DNA from: UBA10347 sp905182135
GTDB taxonomy: Bacteria > Actinomycetota > Acidimicrobiia > Acidimicrobiales > UBA10347
Length of the DNA stretch: 64,000 nt
Direction: 5' to 3'
Assembly (NCBI GenBank): GCA_963925805.1
Contig: CAWUSE010000020.1
Location: forward strand, 5,284 to 69,283
Part shown: positions 19,393 through 27,063 of the stretch, one piece after another
Numbering within the stretch: the first letter of the stretch is position 1
Layout: every line of letters starts with the position of its first letter
The notes under the pieces: model-generated
The model's input: only the letters and a program-made list of their open reading frames with translations
What the model was told of the DNA's origin: nothing
Database searches by the model: none
Position numbers and translations under genes: made by a program

Positions 19393-19478
19393 GTGATTTC
19401 CTCTCTAGATGTGGTTTCGACTTGTGGTGCAGATGTGATTCGCCAGTTTCGGCGTGCCCGTAAACAAGGGCATTACGT

Positions 19479-19510
19479 GACCCCGGTCGGCCTGATCAGG
19501 CCGCCGGGTC
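19479..19510 (-). terminator. Attenuator-like hairpin upstream of leuA
   Basis: The mRNA can fold GACCC, GG and CGGCCTGA against TCAGGCCG, CC and GGGTC with two single-base bulges; the core CGGCCTGATCAGGCCG is a perfect 16-base palindrome. The leader-peptide stop codon lies inside the stem, as expected for ribosome-controlled attenuation. There is no U-tract directly after it, so control could be at translation or through an alternative fold with the weaker TGCCC/GGGCA stem at 19,455-19,472. Confidence 0.6.
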
Positions 19511-19540
19511 AATAAGTCGAAGCAAAAGGTGGAAAGCCAC
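19496..19540 (-). CDS. Leucine-rich leader peptide for leuA attenuation
   Basis: A 14-codon ORF reading MAFHLLLRLIDPAA, with GTG start and TGA stop. It contains leucine codons CTT TTG CTT, then CGA and CTT, and its stop lies inside the hairpin. A cluster of codons for the pathway's end product before a hairpin is the standard design of an amino-acid attenuator. Ribosomes would stall on this cluster when charged tRNA-Leu is scarce, which would alter folding downstream and allow leuA expression. Too short for automatic gene callers. Confidence 0.65.
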   Translation of the reverse strand: MAFHLLLRLIDPAA

Positions 19541-19546
19541 ATCTTG

Positions 19547-19552
19547 ATGATA
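19547..19552 (-). promoter_or_regulatory. Candidate -10 element for the leuA leader, placed for leaderless start
   Basis: TATCAT on the minus strand ends six bases before the leader GTG. This spacing puts the expected transcription start at or within a base or two of the GTG, so the leader peptide may be translated from a leaderless transcript, a common actinobacterial arrangement. No good -35 hexamer is visible, which is also common in actinobacteria. Confidence 0.4.
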
Positions 19553-19576
19553 GCCCAACCACTAGGTTGAGACCAC

Positions 19577-20806
19577 ATGTCTCTTGGCTCCGGTGCCAAC
19601 ACCGGTGAACTTGTTCAGCGACACTCCCCTTGGCTGGCCGTTGCAGGCGTGTGTGGGGTCTATGTCTCTTTTGGGCTAGCGATCGGCGTCATGGCGCCGC
19701 TTGTCGATGAGATCAGCGTCGATCTAGGGCTCAGTCGCAGCACCATGGGTTCGATTCTTGGCGCTTGGGCCCTGATCTATGTCTTCACCGCCGTTCCTGG
19801 TGGTGCCGTTGTTGACCGACTAGGACTCCGCTGGTCGTTGTTCGCCGGCGGTCTCTCAATCGCTGCATCTCTCTTGTTGCGAAGCCTGGCCGATGGGCCC
19901 GTCACACTCTTCCTTGCCGTGGCTGTTTTCGGCATCGGCGGGCCACTCGTCTCGATAGCAACTCCGAAGTTGGTCGCGTCGTTGTTCGATGCCGACGATC
20001 GGCGGCTGCCCACCGGCCTCGGTGTCGCTTCGCCTGCACTTGGCTCCGCAATTGCACTCGCGACCACGAATCCGCTGCTTCTGCCTGCGTTCGACGGTAA
20101 CTGGCGACCCGTGCTGCTAGTCATGTCCGCCGCTTCCCTTATTGCAGCATTTGGTTGGCTGTATGCATCGCGCGCAGTCACTCACGTTCGACAAGGAGAC
20201 ACTCGCACGGACCGCACAACAATTAGGCGCTTGTTGAAATTGCGATCCATGCGAACCATTCTGACGATCTCGGTATTCTCGTTCTTCTTTAGCCATGCCT
20301 TGTCGAATTGGCTTCCTGAGATCCTCACCGACACAGGGCAAACCGACAACGCTGCCGGCTACCTTGCTGCGATCAGTGTGACCGTCGGTATTTTGGGTTC
20401 ACTAACCACTGTTCGTCTTGTCCCCAGCCATCGTCGCCCTCACGCTCTCGTCGCTATTTTCGTCCTGGTTGGCCTCATGGTCGCTGGTCTTGGCTCTCTG
20501 CCTTTCGCCTTGTTGTCCATCGCTCTGGGCGTTCTCGGCTTCTGTCGCGCTGGGATCATCCCCCTGCTGTTCCTGGAGATCATGGACGATCCCGATATCG
20601 GGCTCGGAGACATCGGCGCTGCGACCGGCCTGTTCTTTGCTGTCGGAGAGATCGGCGGCTTCACCGGTCCATATGCGATTGGATGGGTGGCTGACGCGAC
20701 CGACGGCTTCGGGGCAGCAACCTTGCTACTCACCGCGGTCGCAGGCGCAGCTGCTGTGAGCGCCACGGCACTAAGGTTCGCTCGTGGAACTACGGACGTT
20801 TACTGA
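19577..20806 (+). CDS. Major facilitator superfamily transporter
   Basis: 409 residues with about twelve hydrophobic segments, as in standard MFS carriers. The loop after TM2 reads GGAVVDRLGLRWSLF, matching the G-x-x-x-D-R-x-G motif. The central loop (about residues 205-220, RQGDTRTDRTTIRRLLK) separates the two six-helix halves, and the second half contains GATGLFFAVGEIGGFTGPY. Substrate unknown. TAGGTT sits eight bases before the ATG, so the transcript may be leaderless. The stop overlaps the next gene by 23 bases, so the two are coupled. Confidence 0.88.
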   Translation: MSLGSGANTGELVQRHSPWLAVAGVCGVYVSFGLAIGVMAPLVDEISVDLGLSRSTMGSILGAWALIYVFTAVPGGAVVDRLGLRWSLFAGGLSIAASLLLRSLADGPVTLFLAVAVFGIGGPLVSIATPKLVASLFDADDRRLPTGLGVASPALGSAIALATTNPLLLPAFDGNWRPVLLVMSAASLIAAFGWLYASRAVTHVRQGDTRTDRTTIRRLLKLRSMRTILTISVFSFFFSHALSNWLPEILTDTGQTDNAAGYLAAISVTVGILGSLTTVRLVPSHRRPHALVAIFVLVGLMVAGLGSLPFALLSIALGVLGFCRAGIIPLLFLEIMDDPDIGLGDIGAATGLFFAVGEIGGFTGPYAIGWVADATDGFGAATLLLTAVAGAAAVSATALRFARGTTDVY

Positions 20807-21722
20807 ACCCCAACAAGGCGCAACCTACGATGACCTGCTGGCCGTCGCTCTGGCCAGTGAGGCGGCTGGCTACGCCGGCTTCATGCGCAGCGATCACTAC
20901 CTGGTTATGGGTGGCGGCTCCGGCTTGCCCGGTCCGACCCACGCGTGGATCACGCTCGCCGGCCTCGCTCGTGACACCAACACGATTCGCTTAGGCACCC
21001 TGGTCAGCCCGGCGACCTTTTACCAGCCAGGACCGCTGGCAATCGCTGTCGCACAAGTCGACCAGATGAGTGGTGGTCGCATCGACTTTGGTTTCGGTGC
21101 CGGTTGGTATGAAGCAGAACATGGCGCGTACGGGCTGGACTTCCCTGAGATCGGCGAACGCTTCGACCGTTACGAGGAGTACCTGGAACAGATCGTGGGT
21201 CTGTGGTCAACACCCGAGGGTGAGACGTACAGCCACCAGGGAAAATTCCACAGTTTTACCGATTCGCCTGCGCTGCCGAAACCAACCCAACGCCCTGGTC
21301 CCCCCGTCATCATTGGTGGTCGAGGTAAGACGCGGACGCCACGGCTCGTAGCCCGCTACGCATCAGACTTCAACGTACCTTTCATGGCGCTGGCCGATAT
21401 CGCGGAGACTATCGCCCGAGTGGACGCTGCTTGCGAGGCAATCGATCGAGACCCAAGCACTGTCGTGAAGTCGGCAGCGCTGATTGCGTGTGTGGGCGCG
21501 ACCGGCGCAGACATCAAGCGGCGAGCAGCTGCAATCGGTCGCGATGTCGACGAGCTACGAGAAAACGGCGTCGCTGGCACTTACGACGAGGCCATCGCCA
21601 AACTTGCTGATTATGCGGCGGCCGGGATCGACCGCGTCTATCTACAGTTCATGGACCCTGCCGATCTGGACCATGTCAGCGAGATCGGTGCCAACGTGCT
21701 TCCCGCTGCAGCTGGCCTTTAA
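20784..21722 (+). CDS. LLM class, probably F420-dependent oxidoreductase
   Basis: 312 residues, GTG start inside the 3' end of the MFS gene. Luciferase-like barrel with LASEAAGYAGFMRSDHYL, IRLGTLVSPATFYQPG and VDQMSGGRIDFGFGAGWYEAEH, and RPGPPVIIGGRGKTRTPRL, all typical of the F420-linked group of actinobacteria. It probably transforms a small organic molecule handled by the coupled transporter, which is an inference from the overlap. Cofactor is assigned by family resemblance only. Confidence 0.85.
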   Translation: MELRTFTEPQQGATYDDLLAVALASEAAGYAGFMRSDHYLVMGGGSGLPGPTHAWITLAGLARDTNTIRLGTLVSPATFYQPGPLAIAVAQVDQMSGGRIDFGFGAGWYEAEHGAYGLDFPEIGERFDRYEEYLEQIVGLWSTPEGETYSHQGKFHSFTDSPALPKPTQRPGPPVIIGGRGKTRTPRLVARYASDFNVPFMALADIAETIARVDAACEAIDRDPSTVVKSAALIACVGATGADIKRRAAAIGRDVDELRENGVAGTYDEAIAKLADYAAAGIDRVYLQFMDPADLDHVSEIGANVLPAAAGL

Positions 21723-21902
21723 TTAGGCCCGTTTGGGTTCGCCGTCGCGGGGGCTGGCACCACGAATGAGTACCCGACAGCGCCCAAACCTTGCAGCACC
21801 ACGACAAAGGCAACCGGCCGGACTCGATTGTGGAAAATGGACCACATCGAGATACGCACCAATCCCCAGGGTAGAGGTCTCATGTGCATTTAATCGTTGC
21901 AA
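21723..21902. other. Start of the decayed accessory island
   Basis: Between the LLM gene and the beta-helix relic nothing intact was recognised. Together with the relics to about 22,850 and the stretch 24,041-25,358 it forms a gene-poor, fragment-rich zone. Confidence 0.4.
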
Positions 21903-22457
21903 TTACAACGATCTAGGTCGCTCTAAAAACGCCCGTCCAACGAGCGTCCAACATCGGCCCCCAAAAATGCCAGCACCGGCGGCCGTCCAACAGTCCCGGG
22001 CACGACCGGCACGATCACTCCCGGTAGCGGAAAGAGCGAGCATTGGCGTCGTTGAACCCGGTAGTTGGTGTGGGTTGAACGCCTTGTACTGGTTGTTTTG
22101 GGAGGTGTTGTTTGACGCGACGCCTGACGCTTCGTCGTACCAGGCAAAGCCCGCTCCTGCGTTGTCTTTGGATGTGTTACCTGTCAGCTCCAGGGCAGCG
22201 CTCCGGCCGATTTCGAAGCCGTCGGTCTGGTTGTTTTGGGAGGTGTTGTTTGACGCCACACCTGACGCCTCGCCACCCCAGTTGAAGCCTGCTTCGGCGT
22301 TGTCTTTGGACGTGTTCACTGTCAGGTCCACTGCGGCGCTTTCAAAGAACACGAAACCGTCGTACCGGTTGTGTTTGGACGTGTTGCCTGTCAGCACCCG
22401 CCACGCGAGATCAAACCGATGTTTGGAAACCTGGCTGCATTCGTCAGCGAGAACCAA
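21903..22457 (-). pseudogene. Fragment of a right-handed beta-helix repeat protein
   Basis: The frame contains about five tandem units of roughly 23 residues with the pattern L-x-x-N-T-S-x-x-N-x-x-x-G-F (LTGNTSKHNRYDGFVF, VASNNTSQNNQTDGFEI, LTGNTSKDNAGAGFAW). The NTS..N..GF rungs are typical of NosD/pectate-lyase-like parallel beta-helices, usually secreted or surface proteins. There is no signal peptide and after about residue 140 the reading turns non-repetitive, so both ends are missing. At DNA level a 138-base period is visible (GGTTGTTTTGGGAGGTGTTG at about 22,092 and 22,230), equal to two rungs. Confidence 0.65.
22092..22367 (-). repeat. 138-bp tandem repeat inside the beta-helix relic
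   Basis: Two diverged copies of a 138-base unit, each starting with TGGTTGTTTTGGGAGGTGTT on the plus strand. The unit encodes two beta-helix rungs of 23 residues. Such in-frame repeats change number by recombination. Confidence 0.7.
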
Positions 22458-22493
22458 CAGATGTGTGCTGGCCTCTTCAGGTCGTCGGTCCAG

Positions 22494-22658
22494 ATGCGGT
22501 TAACCGAAGACGATCGCGACGAGTTGCTCGCTGTTCCCGGGACTGGCCCGTTTGGTCCCAAAGGTCGACCAATGAAGGAATACATCGCCATCTCATATGA
22601 CTGGCGTAATGACGGTGTTGGCGCTGTCGACGCCTGGATCGACAGGGCGGTGGCCTAG
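22494..22658 (+). pseudogene. Truncated TfoX N-terminal-domain protein
   Basis: The reading MRLTEDDRDELLAVPG followed by GPFGPKGRPMKEYIAI matches the C-terminal half of the TfoX/Sxy N-terminal domain, where small actinobacterial proteins carry a conserved G-R-P-M-x-E-Y motif and a final helix of the type DAWIDRAV. The first half of the domain is missing; upstream bases belong to the beta-helix relic. It is a broken gene by junction with that relic. The preserved stop fits a 3' remnant. Confidence 0.6.
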
Positions 22659-22852
22659 GCCGAATTCTTGCCGCCCAGGAAGAAAAAGCCAAAGAAGGCG
22701 GCCAGCATCTCGGTGCTGGTCACTGGGTCGACTCTAAGTAGGTCGCGGATTGCTCGATACGCAGGCCGCGATCTGCCACGGTCGCCTCAGCAGTTGGCCC
22801 TCGTCGCATGATGAGAGCTCAAATGCGATGTAGTGAGACTCCAGGTTGTCCT

Positions 22853-24040
22853 TCAAATAGAGCGCGACTCACGCATGTTGGTGATTTGATCCCAGTCATA
22901 ACCCAGCTCGACCAGTAATAACTCAGTGTCGGCGCCAAGTTCAGGAGAGATCCTGCCGGGCACAACTGGCGTGTCAGACATGCGGATGGGTGAGCCCATC
23001 ATCTTGACCTTGCCGTATTCGGGGTGATCGATGTCTTGCATGTAGCCGTTGATCATTGAATGCGGATCCGCTGTAGCCGCGGCGTAATCGTTGACCGGCG
23101 CCCAGCGACAACCCGCTGCCGTCAGAGCGTCGCCCCACTCGGCGGTCGTTCGGGTTCGGAACGTCTTCGTGAGTTCAGTAAACAGTTCTTTACGGTCCTG
23201 TGGGTCCAAGATGAACGGCTGGAATCGCTGGTCTTCGAGCAACTCGCTACGGCCAATCGCGGCATAGAAACCATCACGTTGCTGAGGCGGCACACCAACG
23301 AGTGCGAGCCACCCATCGGCGGTTTCGACGAGGCCATACACGGCGGGCAAGAGAGGGTGCCCGCGGTTCGCTCGTCCGGGAGCCTTTCCTGTCAAGAAGT
23401 AGGAGGTGTATTCGGCGTTTTGCGCATACAGCTGACTGCCGAAGAGCGACACGTCGATCCGTTGGCCGCGGCCGGTCTGTTCCCGAGCCACGATGGCCGC
23501 AAGAATTCCAATGGTCATGTTCTGAGCGCCGATGTGGTCAGCGATCACTGCACCGACCGGTGAAGGGTCACCATCGTCCATTCCGGTCGTGCTAATGAGG
23601 CCACCCGCAGCCTGGCCTGCCAGGTCGGCGCCTTCGCGGGCGGCTGCGGGCCCTTCGGGGCCGAACGTGGTGCCCATGCCGTAGATGATTCGAGGATTGC
23701 GAGCTGCCGCGTCCTCGTACCCGACGCCCCACTCATCGAGCGTCCCTGCTTTGAAATTCGAGATCACAACGTCTGCGGTCTCGATCAGCCTAAGGAACGC
23801 CTCTGCCCCATCGGGCAGGCGCAGGTCAAGGGTGATGCTGCGCTTGCCTCGATTGTTCGCGATGAAATATGGCGCCCGCGAATCGTTGGCCGAGATTGGG
23901 ATCCAGCGAGCTTGATCGCCTAGCCCAGGCATCTCGACCTTGATGACATCGGCCCCCATATCAACCATCGTCTGCCCAGCCTGTGGCCCTTGCACGATGA
24001 TGCCAGCGTCAATTACACGAATTCCGTCAAGTGCTCCCAT
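22853..24040 (-). CDS. CaiB/BaiF family (class III) CoA-transferase
   Basis: 395 residues, started at the ATG giving MGALDGIRVIDAG. Family III transferases move CoA between acyl groups through an aspartyl-CoA intermediate. Seen: VDMGADVIKVEMPGLGDQAR, GKRSITLDLRLPDGAEAFLRL, ADVVISNFKAGTLDEWGVGY and, after GADLAGQAAGGLISTTG, a GDPSPVGAVIADHIGA loop. The active-site aspartate region is the AREGADLAGQA segment. It is intact, unlike the genes around it. A longer frame exists upstream but lacks family similarity. Substrate unknown. Confidence 0.9.
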   Translation of the reverse strand: MGALDGIRVIDAGIIVQGPQAGQTMVDMGADVIKVEMPGLGDQARWIPISANDSRAPYFIANNRGKRSITLDLRLPDGAEAFLRLIETADVVISNFKAGTLDEWGVGYEDAAARNPRIIYGMGTTFGPEGPAAAREGADLAGQAAGGLISTTGMDDGDPSPVGAVIADHIGAQNMTIGILAAIVAREQTGRGQRIDVSLFGSQLYAQNAEYTSYFLTGKAPGRANRGHPLLPAVYGLVETADGWLALVGVPPQQRDGFYAAIGRSELLEDQRFQPFILDPQDRKELFTELTKTFRTRTTAEWGDALTAAGCRWAPVNDYAAATADPHSMINGYMQDIDHPEYGKVKMMGSPIRMSDTPVVPGRISPELGADTELLLVELGYDWDQITNMRESRSI

Positions 24041-25199
24041 GGCTCTAAGTCTCGCGTAGCCGGCCTTTCCCGCCACAACCTGGCCGACACATGGGTGCAG
24101 GTTCGTTTGACGCATTGCCGGGCGCCATTTCGTGGTCCCGCGGGTCGATGAAGGTACGACGGGCACCGCTGGAGTGATGGCAACGATGCGAAGTCATGCT
24201 TCAGTCCGTGACGTTGTCGCCTACGTGACCATTGGACAGAAGGACAGTCCCGTTCTGGGTCTTGGGCTGAAATATGGCGTTGCCGTAGCCAACTTCACAG
24301 ACCCTTGTAGTAATCCGGTCGTTCATCCAGACGAGATCGGCGAATCGACCGGTGCTCATCTAATGTCAGCACGCCCAAGAAGGCCGCCGTAGTTCGGGCG
24401 CCCACGACGCTCCAGACTGCGACAAGGAGAGTATTTCCGTCGTTAAACCCGGTAATTGGTTCGTGGGCTCAACAAAAGGCGCAGCGGCAGCGACCGCTGC
24501 CCAAACAGCTGCTTGATAAACCCAGTCCATGAAGTAGCTACAGCTCGACCACTACGGGCCGATCTTGCCTGCGAGTACGCAGCGCCTTGGTGATCTCTCG
24601 CTGAGTGATATCGAGTACGTGATAGTTGCTGCCGTTGCCATTCCAACAGTGGCCTTCACGGTGCGCTCGACGTTAATTACCATTTCATGTAAATCCGCCC
24701 TTTGTCGGTTAGGTAATAACTGGCGGCGGTGCTGCCTCGGCCGCCGTCGGGGCTGACCGGTGAACCTTCGCCTTTTTCGGCGAGGCCTTTGTTAACGAGG
24801 TTGTCGAGTTTGCGCCGTCCGGTTTTCACTTTCCCTTCGGTCGGGTCGAGTTGTTTTGTTTCGGCTTTGGCGGCGGTCACCAGCCGTATTGTGGGTGGCT
24901 GTGATCGGGAAGGCGACGCCGACATCGATCTACATTTTGAACGAACCATTGCCAGAGTGAATCACACATGAAGATCTACCAGCGGACACTGGAACCATCC
25001 CCGTGCAATGCTGCCCTTTAACTAGATGCAGCTTGTCACGGCATTAAGACCCCAGCCAGACCCTCGGGGGTGGCGGGCTGTTCTCTGACGCTGGACTTCA
25101 CAAAGCTGAAACGAATGGCTTGGAAGGGCCGTTGGGCACACAACCGCTGGCCTAGCAAGGCAGCTATGTTGAGATCCTTCCGAACTGAAGAGGTGAACT
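24041..25199. other. Decayed region between CoA-transferase and helicase fragment
   Basis: More than 1 kb with no intact gene apart from the winged-helix fragment listed at 24,677. A segment near 24,435-24,470 (TAAACCCGGTAATTGGTT) resembles the sequence next to the beta-helix relic near 22,050-22,082 (TGAACCCGGTAGTTGGTG), so both sides of the CoA-transferase seem to carry remains of related sequence. Confidence 0.45.
24677..24949 (-). pseudogene. C-terminal winged-helix fragment, possibly of a plasmid-type protein
   Basis: The reading includes TEGKVKTGRRKLDNLVNKGL, EKGEGSPVSPDGGRGSTAAS and YYLTDKGRIYMKW. A basic helix, a wing-like turn and a YxLTxKGR ending recall the C-terminal winged helix of RepA-like or AAA-family proteins of mobile elements. 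The upstream part is missing, with no domain before residue 25. I call it a relic with low certainty; it could be a small real DNA-binding protein. Confidence 0.4.
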
Positions 25200-25391
25200 G
25201 TGCACTTCGAAGAGTTTTTAGAGAGTTTGTCGGCTGACGTGGTTGTGCGTGGTCGACAGTTCGAGCGGTTGTGTCGGTGGTTCTTGGAAAGGGATCGGCG
25301 GTATTCGTTTGAGAAGATTTGGTTGTGGGATGAGTGGCCGGGGGTCCAGGGACCTGATTTAGTTGCGGCGTCGGATAGCAGGAACGAGTAG
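25200..25391 (+). pseudogene. N-terminal fragment of a restriction-helicase type protein
   Basis: GTG start, 63 codons: FEEFLESLSADVVVRGRQFE, then LCRWFLERDRRYSFEKIWLW and DEWPGVQGPDLVAASDS. The order R-G-x-x-F-E-x-L...F-L-x-x-D...W-L-W-x-x-W-P-G is typical of the first 60 residues of large DEAD/DEAH helicases with an N-terminal nuclease fold, including type ISP restriction-modification enzymes. The rest of the protein (hundreds of residues) is absent; the frame runs into the 3' end of the repeat-protein gene on the other strand. It is a truncated defence-related remnant. Confidence 0.55.
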
Positions 25392-26012
25392 GGCGCCAAA
25401 AGCAATTAAACCTACAGCAAGGTATGCCAGGGTTGTGGTGCTTGTCCCGGTGTCAGCGGGACCCGCAACCCCGTCGCCGGCAACAGACGTTGCAGCCGCT
25501 GGTTCAGGTGTCGGTGTTGGCCCCGGTCTGGCAGTTGGTTGCGGCGCAGCGGTTGGAGTCGGTGTTGGGGTTGGCGCTGACCTAAACACCCGGACATGAC
25601 CCGAATCCTCGCCGTTGCCATCGTCGTAGGCGGCGCCGATGATGACCGTGTCACCAACATTATTCATCGCCACCGACCAACCGAAATAATCGTTTGCGGC
25701 TTCGCCGTCGATGTCGTCACCGACCTGGTTCCACGCTCCGTCAGTCAACGTGAACACCCGAGCCTGACCCGAAGCATCGCCGTTTCCGTCGTTGAGAAGT
25801 GCGCCGATGATGACCGTGTCACCAACATCGTTCATCGCCACCGACGAGCCGGAATAATCGAATGCGGCTTCGCCGTCGATATCGGCACCAACCTGGTTCC
25901 AGTCAGCCTGGGCGTCAGCGGATGGCCCAGCCACCGCCAACACCACCGACAACATCGCACACAACACCAACAAAGCCGCCAAACGACCCCACACACCCAC
26001 AGAACCAGACAC
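25359..26012 (-). CDS. Secreted repeat protein with C-terminal membrane anchor
   Basis: 217 residues, GTG start. Signal peptide about residues 1-35 (LAALLVLCAMLSVVLAVAG). Two copies of a 56-residue repeat follow, containing D-I-D-G-E-A-A, S-V-A-M-N-x-V-G-D-T-V-I-I-G and D-G-N-G-x-x-S-G-x-x-R-V-F, as in FG-GAP/beta-propeller-like proteins. A Pro-Thr linker follows, then GPADTG, a hydrophobic helix (LAYLAVGLIAFGALLVPA) and RRR, resembling a sorting signal of a sortase substrate with a variant LPxTG. The two repeats are too few for a full propeller, so repeats may have been lost. The 3' end overlaps the helicase remnant. Confidence 0.65.
   Translation of the reverse strand: MSGSVGVWGRLAALLVLCAMLSVVLAVAGPSADAQADWNQVGADIDGEAAFDYSGSSVAMNDVGDTVIIGALLNDGNGDASGQARVFTLTDGAWNQVGDDIDGEAANDYFGWSVAMNNVGDTVIIGAAYDDGNGEDSGHVRVFRSAPTPTPTPTAAPQPTARPGPTPTPEPAAATSVAGDGVAGPADTGTSTTTLAYLAVGLIAFGALLVPAIRRRN
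25633..25828 (-). repeat. 168-bp repeat coding for the 56-residue unit
   Basis: GCGCCGATGATGACCGTGTC occurs at 25,633 and 25,801, exactly 168 bases apart, and the identity extends to 28 bases. This is an in-frame duplication of 56 codons in the repeat-protein gene. Recent duplication or gene conversion is suggested by the high identity. Confidence 0.75.
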
Positions 26013-26312
26013 AACAACCCTAAGCAGACGACGAGATGACGGTCACGCTAACGCATGACCGTGATGCAGCATGAATGTGCGAACCAGTCGCCGCACCCAA
26101 CTTCCACAAGCCGGCGACCGGCCAAAACAATCCGAGGGAGGCTCTGTTCCTAGGCCCCCGACTCCGTTCTGTGCACACATTCCTGGTGTTTGGAGCGAAT
26201 CGGTTGGGCCGGCCTCTGATGTCATGCAGGGCCAACCATAAAAATATATGACTCGCCTTAAAGGATCGAGGACTAAGGCCTCTGGTGCACGGGGTCGTCT
26301 AAAGTCTCGGCG
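26013..26312. other. Intergenic stretch, nothing recognised
   Basis: About 300 bases upstream of the repeat protein and of a small membrane-protein ORF. GCATGACCGTGATGC at about 26,052-26,066 is a short inverted repeat close to the repeat-protein start and might be an operator. Minus-strand frames here match nothing I know. Confidence 0.3.
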
Positions 26313-26594
26313 GTGAGCGATACGCCGCCTCAATCGCCAACACCGCCGCAACCGAACAGACCGATGTGGCGGACAATTGCGACGCGAAAGATCTGGCGGT
26401 TGCCCGTTTGGGCTTATGCCCTTGTGGTTTTGATAATCATCGCACCTGCTCTTGATGGAGCCACCACGGATCAGCAAACAGCTAGTGATGAAGCTGAGAC
26501 ACCAGCGCAGACAGAACCAGCTGCCATCCCAGCGCCGACACCGATTCGACCTACCGCCATCGCAACGAGACCGAGCAACTTCATGTCCTGCTAG
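26313..26594 (+). CDS. Small single-pass membrane protein
   Basis: 93 residues, GTG start. A Pro-rich N-terminus, then one hydrophobic helix (LPVWAYALVVLIIIAPAL, about residues 29-46), then an Ala/Thr/Pro-rich tail. Arg and Lys before the helix suggest the N-terminus is inside and the low-complexity tail outside. No family recognised. It overlaps the convergent VOC gene by four bases. Composition favours a real gene, but support is limited. Confidence 0.45.
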   Translation: MSDTPPQSPTPPQPNRPMWRTIATRKIWRLPVWAYALVVLIIIAPALDGATTDQQTASDEAETPAQTEPAAIPAPTPIRPTAIATRPSNFMSC

Positions 26595-27061
26595 CGGGCG
26601 AAAACCTTGGTGTCGTCGACGAAGGCTTTGAACTCAAGCGCATTGCCTGACGGGTCAAGAAAGAACATGGTGTGCTGCTCGCCCACTTGGCCGGCAAAGC
26701 GAACTGTTGGTTCGATCACGAACGACACCTTTGCAGCCTGCAAACGTGCCGCAAAGGTCGTGAAGGCCTCCGGTGTCATCAACACGCCAAAATGAGGTAC
26801 CGGAACATCGCTGCCGTCGACGGCATTACTGCCAGCAACGCCGGTCCAGCCTTCGACCACATGGGTGACCAGCTGATGCCCGCCCAGGTTCCAGTCGATC
26901 CAGAGCTTTGATTCTCGGCCTCGCTCGCAGCCAAGCGTTGTGCCATAGAAGGCGGCAGCCGCCACAAGATCGTCGACAGGAATAGCGAGATGGAATCGAG
27001 CGCGCCCACCGTCATGCCCTGCAAGGTCAGCGCTGGCTGCAAGGTTTACCGGTTCAGACAT
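26591..27061 (-). CDS. VOC (glyoxalase/dioxygenase fold) family protein
   Basis: 156 residues, started at the ATG giving MSEPVNLAASADLAG. ARFHLAIPVDDLVAAAAFYG at about residues 20-39 and FFLDPSGNALEFKAF near the end are the two hallmark strands of the vicinal oxygen chelate fold, with metal-binding His and Glu in the usual places. AGAGAGG lies nine bases upstream of the ATG. Relatives are glyoxalase I-like and dioxygenase-like enzymes; the substrate is unknown. It sits just after the beta-galactosidase relic. Confidence 0.85.
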   Translation of the reverse strand: MSEPVNLAASADLAGHDGGRARFHLAIPVDDLVAAAAFYGTTLGCERGRESKLWIDWNLGGHQLVTHVVEGWTGVAGSNAVDGSDVPVPHFGVLMTPEAFTTFAARLQAAKVSFVIEPTVRFAGQVGEQHTMFFLDPSGNALEFKAFVDDTKVFAR

Positions 27062-27063
27062 AG

